Notes: generated by a model not told the origin, from the sequence alone. A stretch of 64,000 bases of DNA from Rhizobium sp. LC145 (GCF_001005825.1 NZ_LBHV01000009.1:62001-126000), one strand, 5' to 3'; positions 1 through 8,588 are shown, numbered from the stretch's first letter. Numbers and translations: made by a program.

Positions 1-265
1 AGTCGAGGAGGGACTGCCCGATCCGTCGTATCCGGTCCAGGGCCTCGCCATAGCTGATCTTGCGCCAACCTCCATCCTCCCTGCGCTCCGCCATCCACGG
101 GCGGTCGGGAGCCACCGAGGCCCAATGGACAAGACGCTCGTTGAGCTTGGCGGGATAGGGCTTGAGCGGATCCTTGCGCCAGATGAGTACGGTGCCATCC
201 TGGCGGGTCTCCCATTCGAGAACCGGCGCCCACAATTCGACGTCTCGTACAGCCTTCCCCGTCAT
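1..265 (-). CDS. feruloyl-CoA synthase, N-terminal part (cut by window edge)
   Basis: This is the first 88 codons of an acyl-CoA synthetase reading leftward out of the window. The start ATG (complement 263-265) follows a strong GGGAGGAG ribosome site. The visible part resembles the N-terminus of feruloyl-CoA synthases: a strand ending in IWRKDPLKPYP, then LNERLVHWA, then AERREDGGWRKISYGEAL, the usual entry into the AMP-binding fold. The family makes hydroxycinnamoyl-CoA thioesters from ferulate, coumarate or caffeate with ATP. The catalytic AMP-binding motifs lie outside the window. A crotonase, a MarR regulator and an amidohydrolase diverge from it, which supports the assignment. A different aryl-CoA ligase cannot be excluded. 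Confidence 0.75.
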   Translation of the reverse strand, partial: MTGKAVRDVELWAPVLEWETRQDGTVLIWRKDPLKPYPAKLNERLVHWASVAPDRPWMAERREDGGWRKISYGEALDRIRRIGQSLLD

Positions 266-328
266 GACTCCTCCCAGACGTCAATCGCGAGAATTCGAAC
301 TTTGAGCCGCAACAGCTCCTCCTGAAAT

Positions 329-361
329 TTGTTTACAAGGAAACAATCTCCCTGTAAACAA
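329..361. promoter_or_regulatory. Inverted repeat in divergent promoter region, probable MarR operator
   Basis: TTGTTTACA (329-337) and its reverse complement TGTAAACAA (353-361) are separated by 15 bases. The left arm also forms a tighter dyad TTGTTT-N6-AAACAA at 329-346. The site is in the 147-base gap between the divergent feruloyl-CoA synthase and crotonase genes. The MarR protein at 1218 is the obvious candidate ligand; such regulators are usually released by the CoA thioester. Binding is inferred. Confidence 0.5.
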
Positions 362-412
362 TCAAGTTGACAGGCGACGAGGAGAGCCTGACGTAACGGG
401 AGATCATCGGGC

Positions 413-1207
413 ATGGCGGCAGACGGCGCGGAAGGTTTCGTCACCTATGAGTTGAGGGGCGACATCGCGCATATCGGCCTTAATCGCACCGCAAAGCGCA
501 ATGCAATCAACGACCGTTTCGTCGAGATGATTGCCGAAGCCGCCGCGCGGGCGGAGCGTGAGGCAAAGGCCGTGGTGATCTTCGGCCATGGCGAGCACTT
601 CTGCGCTGGGCTCGACCTTGCCGAGCACGTGAAAAAGTCGCCGATGGAAGGCGTGCGCGGCTCCCGCCGCTGGCATGCGGTTTTTTCCGGTATCGAGCAT
701 GGCGCCATCCCCTGGATATCCGCATTGCACGGTGCGGTCATCGGTGGCGGGCTGGAGCTTGCCGCCTCGACTCATATTCGCGTTGCCGATCGATCGGCTT
801 TCTTTGCACTTCCAGAAGGCCAGCGCGGTATTTTCGTCGGCGGTGGCGGATCGGTCCGTGTGGCACGTCTGACCGGGGTCGCCCGCATGACGGACATGAT
901 GCTGACGGGAAGGGTGGTTTCCGCCGACGAGGCAGAGCAATGGAATCTCGCGCAATATATCGTGGATCCCGGCGAGGCGCGGGAAAAGGCACATAGTTTG
1001 GCGGAAGCTGCGGCAAGCAACGCCGAGATTTCCAACTACGCGGTCATCAACGCGTTGCCGCGGATCCAGGACATGGCCAAGGAGGATGGCCTGTTCGTCG
1101 AATCTTTCATTGCCTCCTTCACGGCGACCAGTCCGCAGGCGGAGGAGCGACTGCGGGCCTTCCTCGAAAAGCGCGTGGCGCGGGTCAAGGCGCCGGGCTC
1201 AGCCTGA
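413..1207 (+). CDS. Enoyl-CoA hydratase/crotonase, probably hydroxycinnamoyl-CoA hydratase
   Basis: A 264-residue crotonase-fold protein. Visible motifs are the first oxyanion-hole segment EHFCAGLDL (about 61-69), the second GAVIGGGLELA (107-117), and ALPEGQRG (132-139). Glu115 and Glu135 sit 20 residues apart, matching the catalytic Glu144/Glu164 pair of crotonase, so a hydratase is expected. With feruloyl-CoA synthase next door the likely step is hydration of a hydroxycinnamoyl-CoA, either as a hydratase-lyase giving an aldehyde or as the first step of a beta-oxidative route; the sequence does not decide. The start is set by GGGAG nine bases upstream. The marR gene follows after 10 bases. 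Confidence 0.8.
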   Translation: MAADGAEGFVTYELRGDIAHIGLNRTAKRNAINDRFVEMIAEAAARAEREAKAVVIFGHGEHFCAGLDLAEHVKKSPMEGVRGSRRWHAVFSGIEHGAIPWISALHGAVIGGGLELAASTHIRVADRSAFFALPEGQRGIFVGGGGSVRVARLTGVARMTDMMLTGRVVSADEAEQWNLAQYIVDPGEAREKAHSLAEAAASNAEISNYAVINALPRIQDMAKEDGLFVESFIASFTATSPQAEERLRAFLEKRVARVKAPGSA

Positions 1208-1217
1208 GGATAATTCC

Positions 1218-1685
1218 ATGGATATGACCGTCCGCACCAAGGAGGAAGTGGCTCTCGGCCGGCTGGAAGATGCGCCAGGCTTCCTGCTTCGCATGGCTCA
1301 GCTCAAGGTTTACGAACAGTTTTTCGATCAGGTAGGAGATCATCGCATAAAGCCTGGGGAATTTTCCGTCCTTTGGGTCATCTCCTGCAATCCAGGCATC
1401 CGCCAGAGTCTGCTCGGCCAGCGGCTGATGATCAAGCGCGCGCACATGACCAAGCTCATCCGAGCGCTGGAGGAGCAGGAGTTGGTATCCCGGCGTATTC
1501 CCGACGCGGATCGCCGTGCCGTGGAGCTATCCCTGACGACCAAGGGGCGGGCGGCGGTCGAGGCGGCCTCGCAATGGTTCTTCGCTTACGAGCAATCGCT
1601 TGGGGCAAATCTTTCGGCGAGTGAGCGCGAGCGGCTCATCGGGCTCTTGAAGAAATTCATCGGCATCAAGGCAACTGGCCTATGA
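1218..1685 (+). CDS. MarR-family transcriptional regulator
   Basis: A 155-residue winged-helix regulator. The core runs from GEFSVLWVIS through RLMIKRAHMTKLIRALEEQELVSRR (split here by register) to the wing DADRRAVELSLTTKGR, as in MarR proteins of aromatic-acid catabolism. The start at ATG 1218 fits the family length; a longer reading from 1086 would overlap the crotonase gene. It lies between crotonase and amidohydrolase and overlaps the latter by four bases (ATGA), so they are translationally coupled. It probably represses the divergent promoters at 266-412 until a hydroxycinnamoyl-CoA or the free acid appears. Confidence 0.85.
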   Translation: MDMTVRTKEEVALGRLEDAPGFLLRMAQLKVYEQFFDQVGDHRIKPGEFSVLWVISCNPGIRQSLLGQRLMIKRAHMTKLIRALEEQELVSRRIPDADRRAVELSLTTKGRAAVEAASQWFFAYEQSLGANLSASERERLIGLLKKFIGIKATGL

Positions 1686-2557
1686 ACCTCCACGAACTGG
1701 TAGCGATCGATATCCACACCCATGCCGAGGAGCCCTGCTGCGGGCCACGCGATGACGGCTATGACGACTTCCAGGCCGGCATGGCGACGTATTTCAAGAA
1801 TCCGGCGGGTCACAAAGGCATGCTGCCAACGGTCGAAGAGACAGCAGCCTATTACCGCGAACGCAAGATCGGCTGCGTCATCTTCCCCGTGGATGCCGAA
1901 CGCGAAACCGGGTTTCGTCGCTACGAGAACGAGGAGGTGGCCAGGATCGCCGCCGAAAACCGCGACATCATGATCCCCTTCGCCTCGATCGACCCCGCCA
2001 AGGGCAAGGTAGGTGCGCGCGAGGCTCGGCGCCTAGTGAGAGAGTTCGGTGTCAAAGGGTTTAAATTCCATCCCACCATGCAGGGTTTTTTTCCGAATGA
2101 CCGGATGGCTTATCCGCTTTATGAAGCCATTGCGGAGGAAGGCGCCATCTCGCTCTTCCATACCGGGCAGACGGGGGTGGGTGCAGGGCTGCGGGGCGGC
2201 ATGGGCATGCGGCTCAAGTTTTCCAATCCCATCCATCTCGACGACGTGGCGGTCGATTTCCCCGACATGCCCATCATCCTGGCTCATCCATCCTTTCCAT
2301 GGCAGGAAGAGGCGCTCTCGGTCGCTACTCACAAGCCCAACGTCTATATCGATATGTCCGGCTGGTCGCCGAAATACTTTCCGCCGATCCTTGTCCAGTA
2401 TGCCAACACGATTCTGAAGAAGAAGATGCTGTTCGGCTCGGATTGGCCGGCCATCACTCCGGATCGTTGGCTCGCAGATTTCGAAAAGATCGATATCCGC
2501 GACGAGGTCCGTCCTTTGATACTCAAGGAGAATGCGCGCGCACTGCTGAAGCTATAA
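1682..2557 (+). CDS. Amidohydrolase-2 family metal hydrolase of the hydroxycinnamate cluster
   Basis: A 291-residue TIM-barrel hydrolase of the ACMSD-like amidohydrolase-2 family. Metal-site residues are visible: His12 and His14 in IDIHTHAE, His160 in SLFHTGQTG, His202 in ILAHPSFPW and Asp254 in FGSDWPA. No signal peptide is seen, so it is cytoplasmic. Related amidohydrolases in Agrobacterium hydroxycinnamate clusters have been named 4-hydroxyphenyl-beta-ketoacyl-CoA hydrolase, which would suit a beta-oxidative route here. That transfer rests on context and recall, not on a visible motif. It is the last gene of this plus-strand unit. Confidence 0.75.
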   Translation: MNLHELVAIDIHTHAEEPCCGPRDDGYDDFQAGMATYFKNPAGHKGMLPTVEETAAYYRERKIGCVIFPVDAERETGFRRYENEEVARIAAENRDIMIPFASIDPAKGKVGAREARRLVREFGVKGFKFHPTMQGFFPNDRMAYPLYEAIAEEGAISLFHTGQTGVGAGLRGGMGMRLKFSNPIHLDDVAVDFPDMPIILAHPSFPWQEEALSVATHKPNVYIDMSGWSPKYFPPILVQYANTILKKKMLFGSDWPAITPDRWLADFEKIDIRDEVRPLILKENARALLKL

Positions 2558-2595
2558 GCAAGCTTCGCGGCAACCGGGCAGCCTTTGGCTTGCTT
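2556..2595. terminator. Weak hairpin between convergent genes
   Basis: AAGCAAGC (2556-2563) and GCTTGCTT (2588-2595) form an eight-base stem around a 24-base loop, starting at the stop codon of the amidohydrolase. No T-run follows, so termination is only suggested. The rest of the 135-base gap to the convergent lacI gene shows nothing else. Confidence 0.3.
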
Positions 2596-2692
2596 GTGCC
2601 CATACGACTAACGGCGGGGAAGGTGATGTCCTTCAGCAGGACGCGCGGAAGCGATGCGACCGGGCATAGTTTGCCGTATCTGCAGGACACTT

Positions 2693-3730
2693 TCAGGCCG
2701 ACTGCCTGAGTTGTAGCTCGGCCTTGAGAAGAATCCGCCCCGTCATGAGTTCTCCCTGAGGGAGATTGTCAATCTCGCCGAGCTTATGGAGCAACAACTC
2801 GATCGCCAGCCGTCCGATCTCGTTGTAGTTCTGCCCAACGGTGGTTATCGGCGGGCAGGCATAGCGAGCAAGCGGGTGGTCGTCGTGGCCGGCGACGCGG
2901 AGATCGCAAGCGGCGCCGTGGCCTATCTTGAGACCGGCTTGATAGGCAGCGGCGATTACGCCGAAGGCGACACGATCATTGGCGCAAAGCACCGTGCGGG
3001 TCGGAAAGCCGCCGTCTTTCAGGATTCGTTGCGTCTGCTCGAAGCCGAACCGCTCGAAATCCCACGACTTCTGTTCATCAAGATCGATGGTGACCGGTTC
3101 CAGGTTGAGCTGGGCCATGGAGTCCAGATAGGCCTGCTTGCGTGTGCGGGCGTTCATGTTGACCGTCGGCATCCCGAAATAGCAGGGCCGCTCGCCTGAA
3201 CGGCACAGGTAATCGACGATCAATTGGAAGCTCTGCCTGTTGTCGGTGCCGACGAAATAGGAGGTTCCGTCCAGCGGCGAGTCCACATAGACGAGCGGGA
3301 TGCTTTCTCCGAGTGCGGCCAGCCGATCCTTGTGAGAATCGACGCCTAGTGGAGCGATGATCGCGCCGGCGACATTCATGGACTTGAACGTCTCGATGGC
3401 GCGATCCTCCATCTCGGGTTTGCCATCAGAGGACAGGACGAAGGCCAGGAAACCGGCTTCATTGGCGATCAGTTCTATGCGGCGCGTGAGCGCCATATAG
3501 AAAGGGTCGGTGGAATTCGGGATAATGATGCCGAGGATATTGGTGCGCCGGCGGTTAAGATTGACGGCGAAGATATTCGGGCGGAAGCCGGATTGCTTGA
3601 TAGCGACTTCGATCAGGTCGCGGGTCTTGCCCCGTACCGATTTCGGGTCGTTGAAATACTTCGAGATCGTCGGTCGCGACAGACCGACGAATTCGGCGAA
3701 GTCTTCCATCGTCCTGATTGGCTTTTCCAA
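2693..3730 (-). CDS. LacI-family regulator of the downstream sugar operon
   Basis: About 345 residues. The N-terminal helix-turn-helix reads MEDFAEFVGLSRPTISKYF, followed by a hinge and a type-1 periplasmic-binding-protein fold starting near NILGIIIPNS. I chose a TTG start at 3730 because GGGGGAA lies six bases upstream; a TTG at 3745 and an ATG at 3709 are alternatives. It is the last gene of a minus-strand operon that begins with a sugar-binding protein at 9526, 70 bases behind the KbaZ-like gene. It probably binds the palindrome at 9621-9640 and is released by the transported sugar or its phosphate. Confidence 0.85.
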   Translation of the reverse strand: MEKPIRTMEDFAEFVGLSRPTISKYFNDPKSVRGKTRDLIEVAIKQSGFRPNIFAVNLNRRRTNILGIIIPNSTDPFYMALTRRIELIANEAGFLAFVLSSDGKPEMEDRAIETFKSMNVAGAIIAPLGVDSHKDRLAALGESIPLVYVDSPLDGTSYFVGTDNRQSFQLIVDYLCRSGERPCYFGMPTVNMNARTRKQAYLDSMAQLNLEPVTIDLDEQKSWDFERFGFEQTQRILKDGGFPTRTVLCANDRVAFGVIAAAYQAGLKIGHGAACDLRVAGHDDHPLARYACPPITTVGQNYNEIGRLAIELLLHKLGEIDNLPQGELMTGRILLKAELQLRQSA

Positions 3731-3815
3731 ATCGCGTTCCCCCAAAACTTGAACCTCAATTCCGTTGGAAAGCCCGCGCCTGTCAAGCGAAACGCGGGCC
3801 GACGGATCCGGTCGG

Positions 3816-5099
3816 TCAGGCGCGGCACGCCTCGAAATAATCCTCGAGCACGAGGTCGATCGCGCCGAGGATGAGCCCCTTGGCGGTCGGCGCGATCTTT
3901 CCGGCGCGAACGCCGGGATAAAGCGCGCCGAGATGCTGGCTGATCATCGTCTCCGGGATGGGAATTTCGCCAAGGACCGACAGCAAGGCCGAGACGGCCT
4001 CTGAGATCCGAGCTTCCGGCCAATAATAGCGGATACGGTCGCTATAGGAGTAATGCCGCTGCAGATGCTGTTCGGCGGGGCTTCCGTGATAGTACTTGTT
4101 CCAGTTGCCCGGGTTTTCGACCATGACCGCTTCGGCGACCGCCATCAGCGTGGATCGGCGGCTTTCCGGCATGAGGAAAGCGGCGATCTGGTCAAGACCG
4201 TAGAGCGCCTCGCGAAGGGCGAAGGTCAGGCCGGGCCCGACCTTGAGAATGGCGAAACCATCGGTAACGAGTGCCTTCAGGGCCGCTCGGGTCTGGTAAT
4301 CGGTGGAATGGGCTTCAAAGACGAGGTTCGGCAGTTTTTTAAGGCATGCGCTGAGCGATTTCGCCTGTTCGGGGTTGTAGGCGATGACATTGTGATTACC
4401 GAACTCGACCCCCGGCTGGACGACGGCGCCGACGACGCGATCGAAGGCCGATCCCACACCGGCTCTTTCGAAGGCCTCCGCATGAACCTTGACCGTCTCG
4501 ATGGCAGCTTCGGGCCTGGTCACTTCCAGGACCTCCAGTTCCTCCATCGCGCCGCCGGGGATAGGCACTTCGGTTCCGACGATATAGACAGGCCTCGTGG
4601 TCGTCGTATTCCCGATCTCGTCCTCGGCAGCGGCGGCAAGCCGGGCAGCGCGTTCCGCCGTGATCTCGTCGGGAAGTGCCACCGGTTCGCCGGCGCATCC
4701 CATGCTGGTGTCGAGGTGGAGTTTCGTGAAGCCTGCCTTTGCATAGGCGCGGATCATGACGTCCGCCCTGTCCATGGCCTCGGCAGCGGATAAGGACTTC
4801 CAGGGATTGGGTCCTAGATGGTCGCCTCCGAGGATCACCCGGTCCATGGCAAAGCCGGTCTTCGCCGCGATCTCGCTTACGAAGCGATGGAAATGCGCGG
4901 GCGTCATTCCTGTATAGCCGCCGTCCTGGTTCACCTGATTGCAGGTCGCCTCGATGAGAAGCGGCGAGCCTGCCTTGGCCGCATGCAGCATGGCGGCCTC
5001 GATCACGAAGGGATGTGCCGAGCATATGGACGGTATGCCGCGGAAACCGGCGGAGCGGTTGCGCCAGGTCGCAATGTCGAGGAGATGGTTCTGCTGCAT
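3816..5099 (-). CDS. GatZ/KbaZ-like protein, probably D-tagatose 6-phosphate 4-epimerase
   Basis: A 427-residue TIM-barrel protein. The N-terminal half has the GatZ/KbaZ hallmarks: SICSAHPFVIEAA, IEATCNQVNQDGGYTGM and VILGGDHLGPNPW. In enteric bacteria this family is the non-catalytic partner of the class II tagatose-bisphosphate aldolases GatY/KbaY. No GatY/KbaY aldolase is encoded in the operon; its neighbour is a sugar kinase instead. In Agrobacterium tumefaciens an orphan GatZ-like protein next to a D-tagatose kinase was shown to be a D-tagatose 6-phosphate 4-epimerase giving fructose 6-phosphate, and this pairing is the same. The function is inferred from that precedent. Confidence 0.8.
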   Translation of the reverse strand: MQQNHLLDIATWRNRSAGFRGIPSICSAHPFVIEAAMLHAAKAGSPLLIEATCNQVNQDGGYTGMTPAHFHRFVSEIAAKTGFAMDRVILGGDHLGPNPWKSLSAAEAMDRADVMIRAYAKAGFTKLHLDTSMGCAGEPVALPDEITAERAARLAAAAEDEIGNTTTTRPVYIVGTEVPIPGGAMEELEVLEVTRPEAAIETVKVHAEAFERAGVGSAFDRVVGAVVQPGVEFGNHNVIAYNPEQAKSLSACLKKLPNLVFEAHSTDYQTRAALKALVTDGFAILKVGPGLTFALREALYGLDQIAAFLMPESRRSTLMAVAEAVMVENPGNWNKYYHGSPAEQHLQRHYSYSDRIRYYWPEARISEAVSALLSVLGEIPIPETMISQHLGALYPGVRAGKIAPTAKGLILGAIDLVLEDYFEACRA

Positions 5100-5114
5100 A
5101 ATGACTTGGTTCTC

Positions 5115-6047
5115 TTAAGCTTGAAGGAATGCTTGGAGTTCGGCGCGCGTGGATGCGCCCTCCATCGGTCCTGTTTTGGTGACGGCGAGCGCGCCGGCGG
5201 CGTTCGCATAGCGAAGCGCCTCTTCCGGCCTCGCGCCCTCGAGCCAGAAGGTGACGAAGGTGGCGCCGAAGCAGTCGCCCGCCCCGGTGGGGTCCACTTC
5301 CTCGACGGGGATGCTCGCAAGCCGCACCGTGCTTTCGGCGTCATGATAGGTCGCACCGGCAGCTCCCTGCTTCAGTACGATCGCCTTGATGCCCTTGCCC
5401 AGAAGCTCCTTGATTGCGGCATCCTCGGTCTTCGCCTCGCTGAACAGGAAGAGTTCCTCGCCGCTCGGCAGGAAGATGTCCGTTTCGGCGATCACCGTCT
5501 GCAGCGCTTCTCGCATACCCGGACTGTTGAGGATCTCGGGGCGGAGATTTGGATCGAAGGAGACCGTCCCGCCTTTCTTCTTGATGGAGTGGAGCGCGCA
5601 AAGCACTGTGTCGATGACGCTTGGCGCGTAAAGCGAGGTGCCCATCACATGCAGGTGGCCGGCCTCGTCGATCAGCTGCGCCGCCGCATCGGTGATCTCT
5701 ATCCTGCCGCAGGCGCTATGGCGGATGTTGAAGACGAAGGCGCGGCTGCCATCCTGCCGGTAACGGACGAAGGCACTGCCGGTCGTGCCGTCCGGATCGA
5801 CGGCAATGCCGGTGATGTCCACGCCATCGGCCGTGAGCCGATCGAGATTGACGTGGCCGAAGTCGTCATCTCCGACGGCCGAGATGATGGCGCAAGGGTG
5901 CCCGAGCTTGCCGACCTGGTCGACGAAGATTGCCGGCGCGCCGGAAGGGAAGGGGCCGATCAGGGGCGTGGCCGAACGGAAGCCGTTGCCGCGCTCGGTG
6001 GCGATGATCTCGACGAGGATTTCGCCGATGGTCAGTATCTTGGTCAT
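5115..6047 (-). CDS. PfkB-family sugar kinase (candidate tagatose kinase)
   Basis: A 310-residue ribokinase-fold kinase. It starts MTKILTIGEILVEI, has the FDPNLRP strand (about 165-171) and carries the second PfkB signature VDPTGAGDCF, with the anion hole and catalytic base Asp258 intact. It lies 15 bases upstream of the GatZ-like gene and 10 bases behind the permease gene, so the three are co-transcribed. The product would be a ketose or aldose phosphate. D-tagatose is the first guess because of the GatZ-like partner; other PfkB substrates such as fructose, ribose or 2-keto-3-deoxygluconate are possible. Confidence 0.8.
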   Translation of the reverse strand: MTKILTIGEILVEIIATERGNGFRSATPLIGPFPSGAPAIFVDQVGKLGHPCAIISAVGDDDFGHVNLDRLTADGVDITGIAVDPDGTTGSAFVRYRQDGSRAFVFNIRHSACGRIEITDAAAQLIDEAGHLHVMGTSLYAPSVIDTVLCALHSIKKKGGTVSFDPNLRPEILNSPGMREALQTVIAETDIFLPSGEELFLFSEAKTEDAAIKELLGKGIKAIVLKQGAAGATYHDAESTVRLASIPVEEVDPTGAGDCFGATFVTFWLEGARPEEALRYANAAGALAVTKTGPMEGASTRAELQAFLQA

Positions 6048-6057
6048 TGTCTGTCGC

Positions 6058-7020
6058 CTACTGCCTTGCGCGTTTTGCGCGAACGTCCAGCCAGACGGCG
6101 ACGAGGATCACGAGGCCCTTGACGATCAACTGGTAGAAATACGGGACCGACAGCATGTTCATGCCGTTGTTCATGACGCCGATGATCAGCGCGCCGATGA
6201 GCGTGCCCACCATGGTGCCGACGCCGCCGGCAAGGCTGGTGCCGCCGAGTACGGCAGCGGCGATCGCATCGAGCTCGTAGCTCATGCCGGCATTCGTCTG
6301 CGCCGAGTAGAGGCGGGAGGAAAGCAGGACGCCGCTGACGGCGGCCATGAGGCCGGAAATCATGAAGATGGTGATCTTCAACCGGTCCACCTTGATGCCG
6401 GAATAAAGTGCCGCCTCCCGGTTGCCGCCGGTGAGATAGGCCCGCCGCCCGAACGTCGTCTTGCCGAGCAGGATCTGGTTGGCGATGAAGAGAAGGACGA
6501 CGATCCAGATGATGATCGGCAGGCCGAGGAAGCTTTCGGTGCCGATCGCCGTCCAGGTCTCGTCCATGATCATTGCCGGCGCGCCGTTCGTGGGCAAGCT
6601 GACCAGGCCGCGATAGATACCCATGGTCGCGACCGTGACGATGAAGGACGGCAAAAGCAGTTTGGCGGTCAGCACGCCATTGATCAGGCCCATGAAGGCA
6701 CCGGCAAGCAGCGTCAGGACAAGCGCCGGCGCAAAGCCCATGCCGAAGGCGAAGCATTGCGCTCCCACCATGCCGGCAACGGCGATGATCGAACCGATCG
6801 ACAGGTCGATCTCGCCGAGCAGGATCACCCATGTCATGCCGAAGGCAGCGATCGCGATGACCGCGACCTGCTGCAGCACGTTCATGAAGTTTGCGACCGA
6901 CATGAAACGGGGGTTCATGACCGAGAAGATCACGCAGAGGATGATGAGGGAGAGGAAGATGCCGCCATACTGCTTGAAAATCTTCAGCAGCATCGCGTTG
7001 GATGCCGTGTTCGGGTTCAT
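6058..7020 (-). CDS. Sugar ABC transporter permease, RbsC type
   Basis: A 320-residue inner-membrane protein with about ten hydrophobic segments, typical of the carbohydrate-uptake-2 permeases (RbsC, XylH, AraH). Recognisable stretches are GMTWVILLGEIDLSIGS near the second segment and LGGTSLAGGVGTM in the C-terminal half, the region that contacts the ATPase. Its start overlaps the end of the ATPase gene by four bases, so translation is coupled. In this family one permease forms a homodimer, which fits the single permease gene. Confidence 0.88.
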   Translation of the reverse strand: MNPNTASNAMLLKIFKQYGGIFLSLIILCVIFSVMNPRFMSVANFMNVLQQVAVIAIAAFGMTWVILLGEIDLSIGSIIAVAGMVGAQCFAFGMGFAPALVLTLLAGAFMGLINGVLTAKLLLPSFIVTVATMGIYRGLVSLPTNGAPAMIMDETWTAIGTESFLGLPIIIWIVVLLFIANQILLGKTTFGRRAYLTGGNREAALYSGIKVDRLKITIFMISGLMAAVSGVLLSSRLYSAQTNAGMSYELDAIAAAVLGGTSLAGGVGTMVGTLIGALIIGVMNNGMNMLSVPYFYQLIVKGLVILVAVWLDVRAKRARQ

Positions 7021-8531
7021 GCTGTCAAACCTGTCGCAAGGGCCATGATCTTTTCGGGATTGAGGTCACCACCCGCGGCGATGCCGGAAAGTCTGCCTTC
7101 GTGCATGACCGCGATGCGGTCGCTCATTCCGAGCACTTCGGGCAGTTCCGACGAGACGAGGAGGATGGCCGTCCCCTCCGCCGCCAGCTGGCGGATGATT
7201 TTGTAGATTTCGAACTTGGCGCCGACGTCGACGCCTCGGGTGGGCTCGTCGAGGATCAGCACCTTGGGCCGGGTGAGCAGCCACTTGGCCAGCACGATCT
7301 TCTGTTGATTGCCGCCGGAAAGCGCCCCGGCCGGCGTGTCGAGCGAACCGGTCTTGATGGCAAGCCTGGCAACTTCGGAAACGGCAGCCTGCCGCTCGGC
7401 GCGGCGCCGCAGGAAGCCGAGTTTCGAGGCGAAATCCTTCAGCGCCACCATGGAGATGTTGTTTTCCACGCTGTGGCTGAGGACGAGCCCCTCTTCCTTG
7501 CGGTTTTCCGTCACGAAGCCGAAGCCGCTTTCGATTGCCTTCACCGGTGAATCGAGGACGATGGGCTTACCGTTCAGACGCACAGTGCCTGCCGCTTGGC
7601 GCATGCCGAAAAGCGCATTCATGATTTCGGAGCGGCCGGAACCGATCAGGCCGAAAAATCCGAGGATTTCTCCCGGGCGGACCTCGAAGGAAACCTCCTC
7701 GAATTCATCATCGCGATGGAAGTTCTCAACGGACAGAATGGGCGCAGTCGCCATGTCGGGCGCGGCCGAGATGCGGGGAGGGTAGATTTCCTCCATCTTG
7801 CGTCCGACCATCAGGGAGATGAGCTCGTCGATCGTCACGTCGTCGCGCTCTCTTGTGGCGATGTATTCTCCGTCGCGCATGACGGTGATGTCGTCGCTCA
7901 GCCGCATGATCTCCTCCATGCGGTGAGAGATGTAGATGACGGCTGCGCCGCGCTTTTTCAGGCGCGCGATGATCTCGAACAGGATCTCCGCCTCGCTGTC
8001 GCTCAACGAAGACGTCGGCTCATCGAGGATGACGATCTTGGCTTCGATGCTGAGCCCCTTGGCGATTTCGACCAACTGCCGCTGGGCGATCGAAAGATCG
8101 CCGACCTTGGCTTCCACCGAGATAGGCAGCCCGAGCTCGCGGACGATTTCGGCAGCTCTGCCGTTGAGCTTACGGTCGTTGATGAAACCGGCCGTCGCCG
8201 GTTCGCGGGTCGCCAGTATGTTCTCGGCGACCGTCATGTTGTTGCAGAGGCTGAGTTCCTGGAAGACGATCGTCAGCCCGAAAGCGGCGGCGTCCTGCGG
8301 GTTTGCCGGATGATACGGCTTGCCTTCGAAGCTGATGCTGCCTTCCGTCGGCTGGTAGATGCCGGCCAGGATCTTCATCAGAGTCGACTTGCCGGCGCCG
8401 TTTTCTCCAAGCAGCGTGTGAACACGCCCCCGGCGCACGTCGAGATGCATGTTCTTGAGCGCCGCGACGGGGCCGAAGGTCTTGGAGATGTCGGTGATCT
8501 TGAGAATGGTATCGGCGGTGGGCGCAGCCAT
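7017..8531 (-). CDS. Sugar ABC transporter ATPase, RbsA/MglA type, two fused domains
   Basis: A 504-residue ATPase made of two nucleotide-binding domains. Domain 1 has Walker A GENGAGKST (about 40-48) and Walker B VILDEPTSSL. Domain 2 has a degenerate Walker A (IGSGRSE) but a good signature LSGGNQQK and Walker B LILDEPTRGVD. One normal and one degenerate P-loop is the usual pattern in RbsA and MglA. It energises uptake of a monosaccharide or polyol with the permease at 6058 and the binding protein at 8636. A 104-base gap holding a strong hairpin separates it from the binding-protein gene. Confidence 0.9.
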   Translation of the reverse strand: MAAPTADTILKITDISKTFGPVAALKNMHLDVRRGRVHTLLGENGAGKSTLMKILAGIYQPTEGSISFEGKPYHPANPQDAAAFGLTIVFQELSLCNNMTVAENILATREPATAGFINDRKLNGRAAEIVRELGLPISVEAKVGDLSIAQRQLVEIAKGLSIEAKIVILDEPTSSLSDSEAEILFEIIARLKKRGAAVIYISHRMEEIMRLSDDITVMRDGEYIATRERDDVTIDELISLMVGRKMEEIYPPRISAAPDMATAPILSVENFHRDDEFEEVSFEVRPGEILGFFGLIGSGRSEIMNALFGMRQAAGTVRLNGKPIVLDSPVKAIESGFGFVTENRKEEGLVLSHSVENNISMVALKDFASKLGFLRRRAERQAAVSEVARLAIKTGSLDTPAGALSGGNQQKIVLAKWLLTRPKVLILDEPTRGVDVGAKFEIYKIIRQLAAEGTAILLVSSELPEVLGMSDRIAVMHEGRLSGIAAGGDLNPEKIMALATGLTA

Positions 8532-8556
8532 TGCGGCCTCCTTCTCATTCCTCGCC

Positions 8557-8588
8557 GGCGGTCCCGCGGGTTGGGACGCGGGACCGCC
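8557..8588. terminator. Perfect 12-bp stem-loop after the sugar-binding-protein gene
   Basis: GGCGGTCCCGCG (8557-8568) and CGCGGGACCGCC (8577-8588) are exact reverse complements around an eight-base loop. On the minus-strand transcript it falls between the binding-protein gene and the ATPase gene. There is no T-run, so it is more likely an mRNA stabiliser or partial terminator that raises the binding protein above the membrane parts, as known for binding-protein-dependent systems. Confidence 0.7.

Noticed and set aside
1086..1217. Longer N-terminus for the MarR gene
   Set aside because: It would overlap the crotonase gene for over 100 bases and adds a low-complexity basic stretch absent from MarR proteins.
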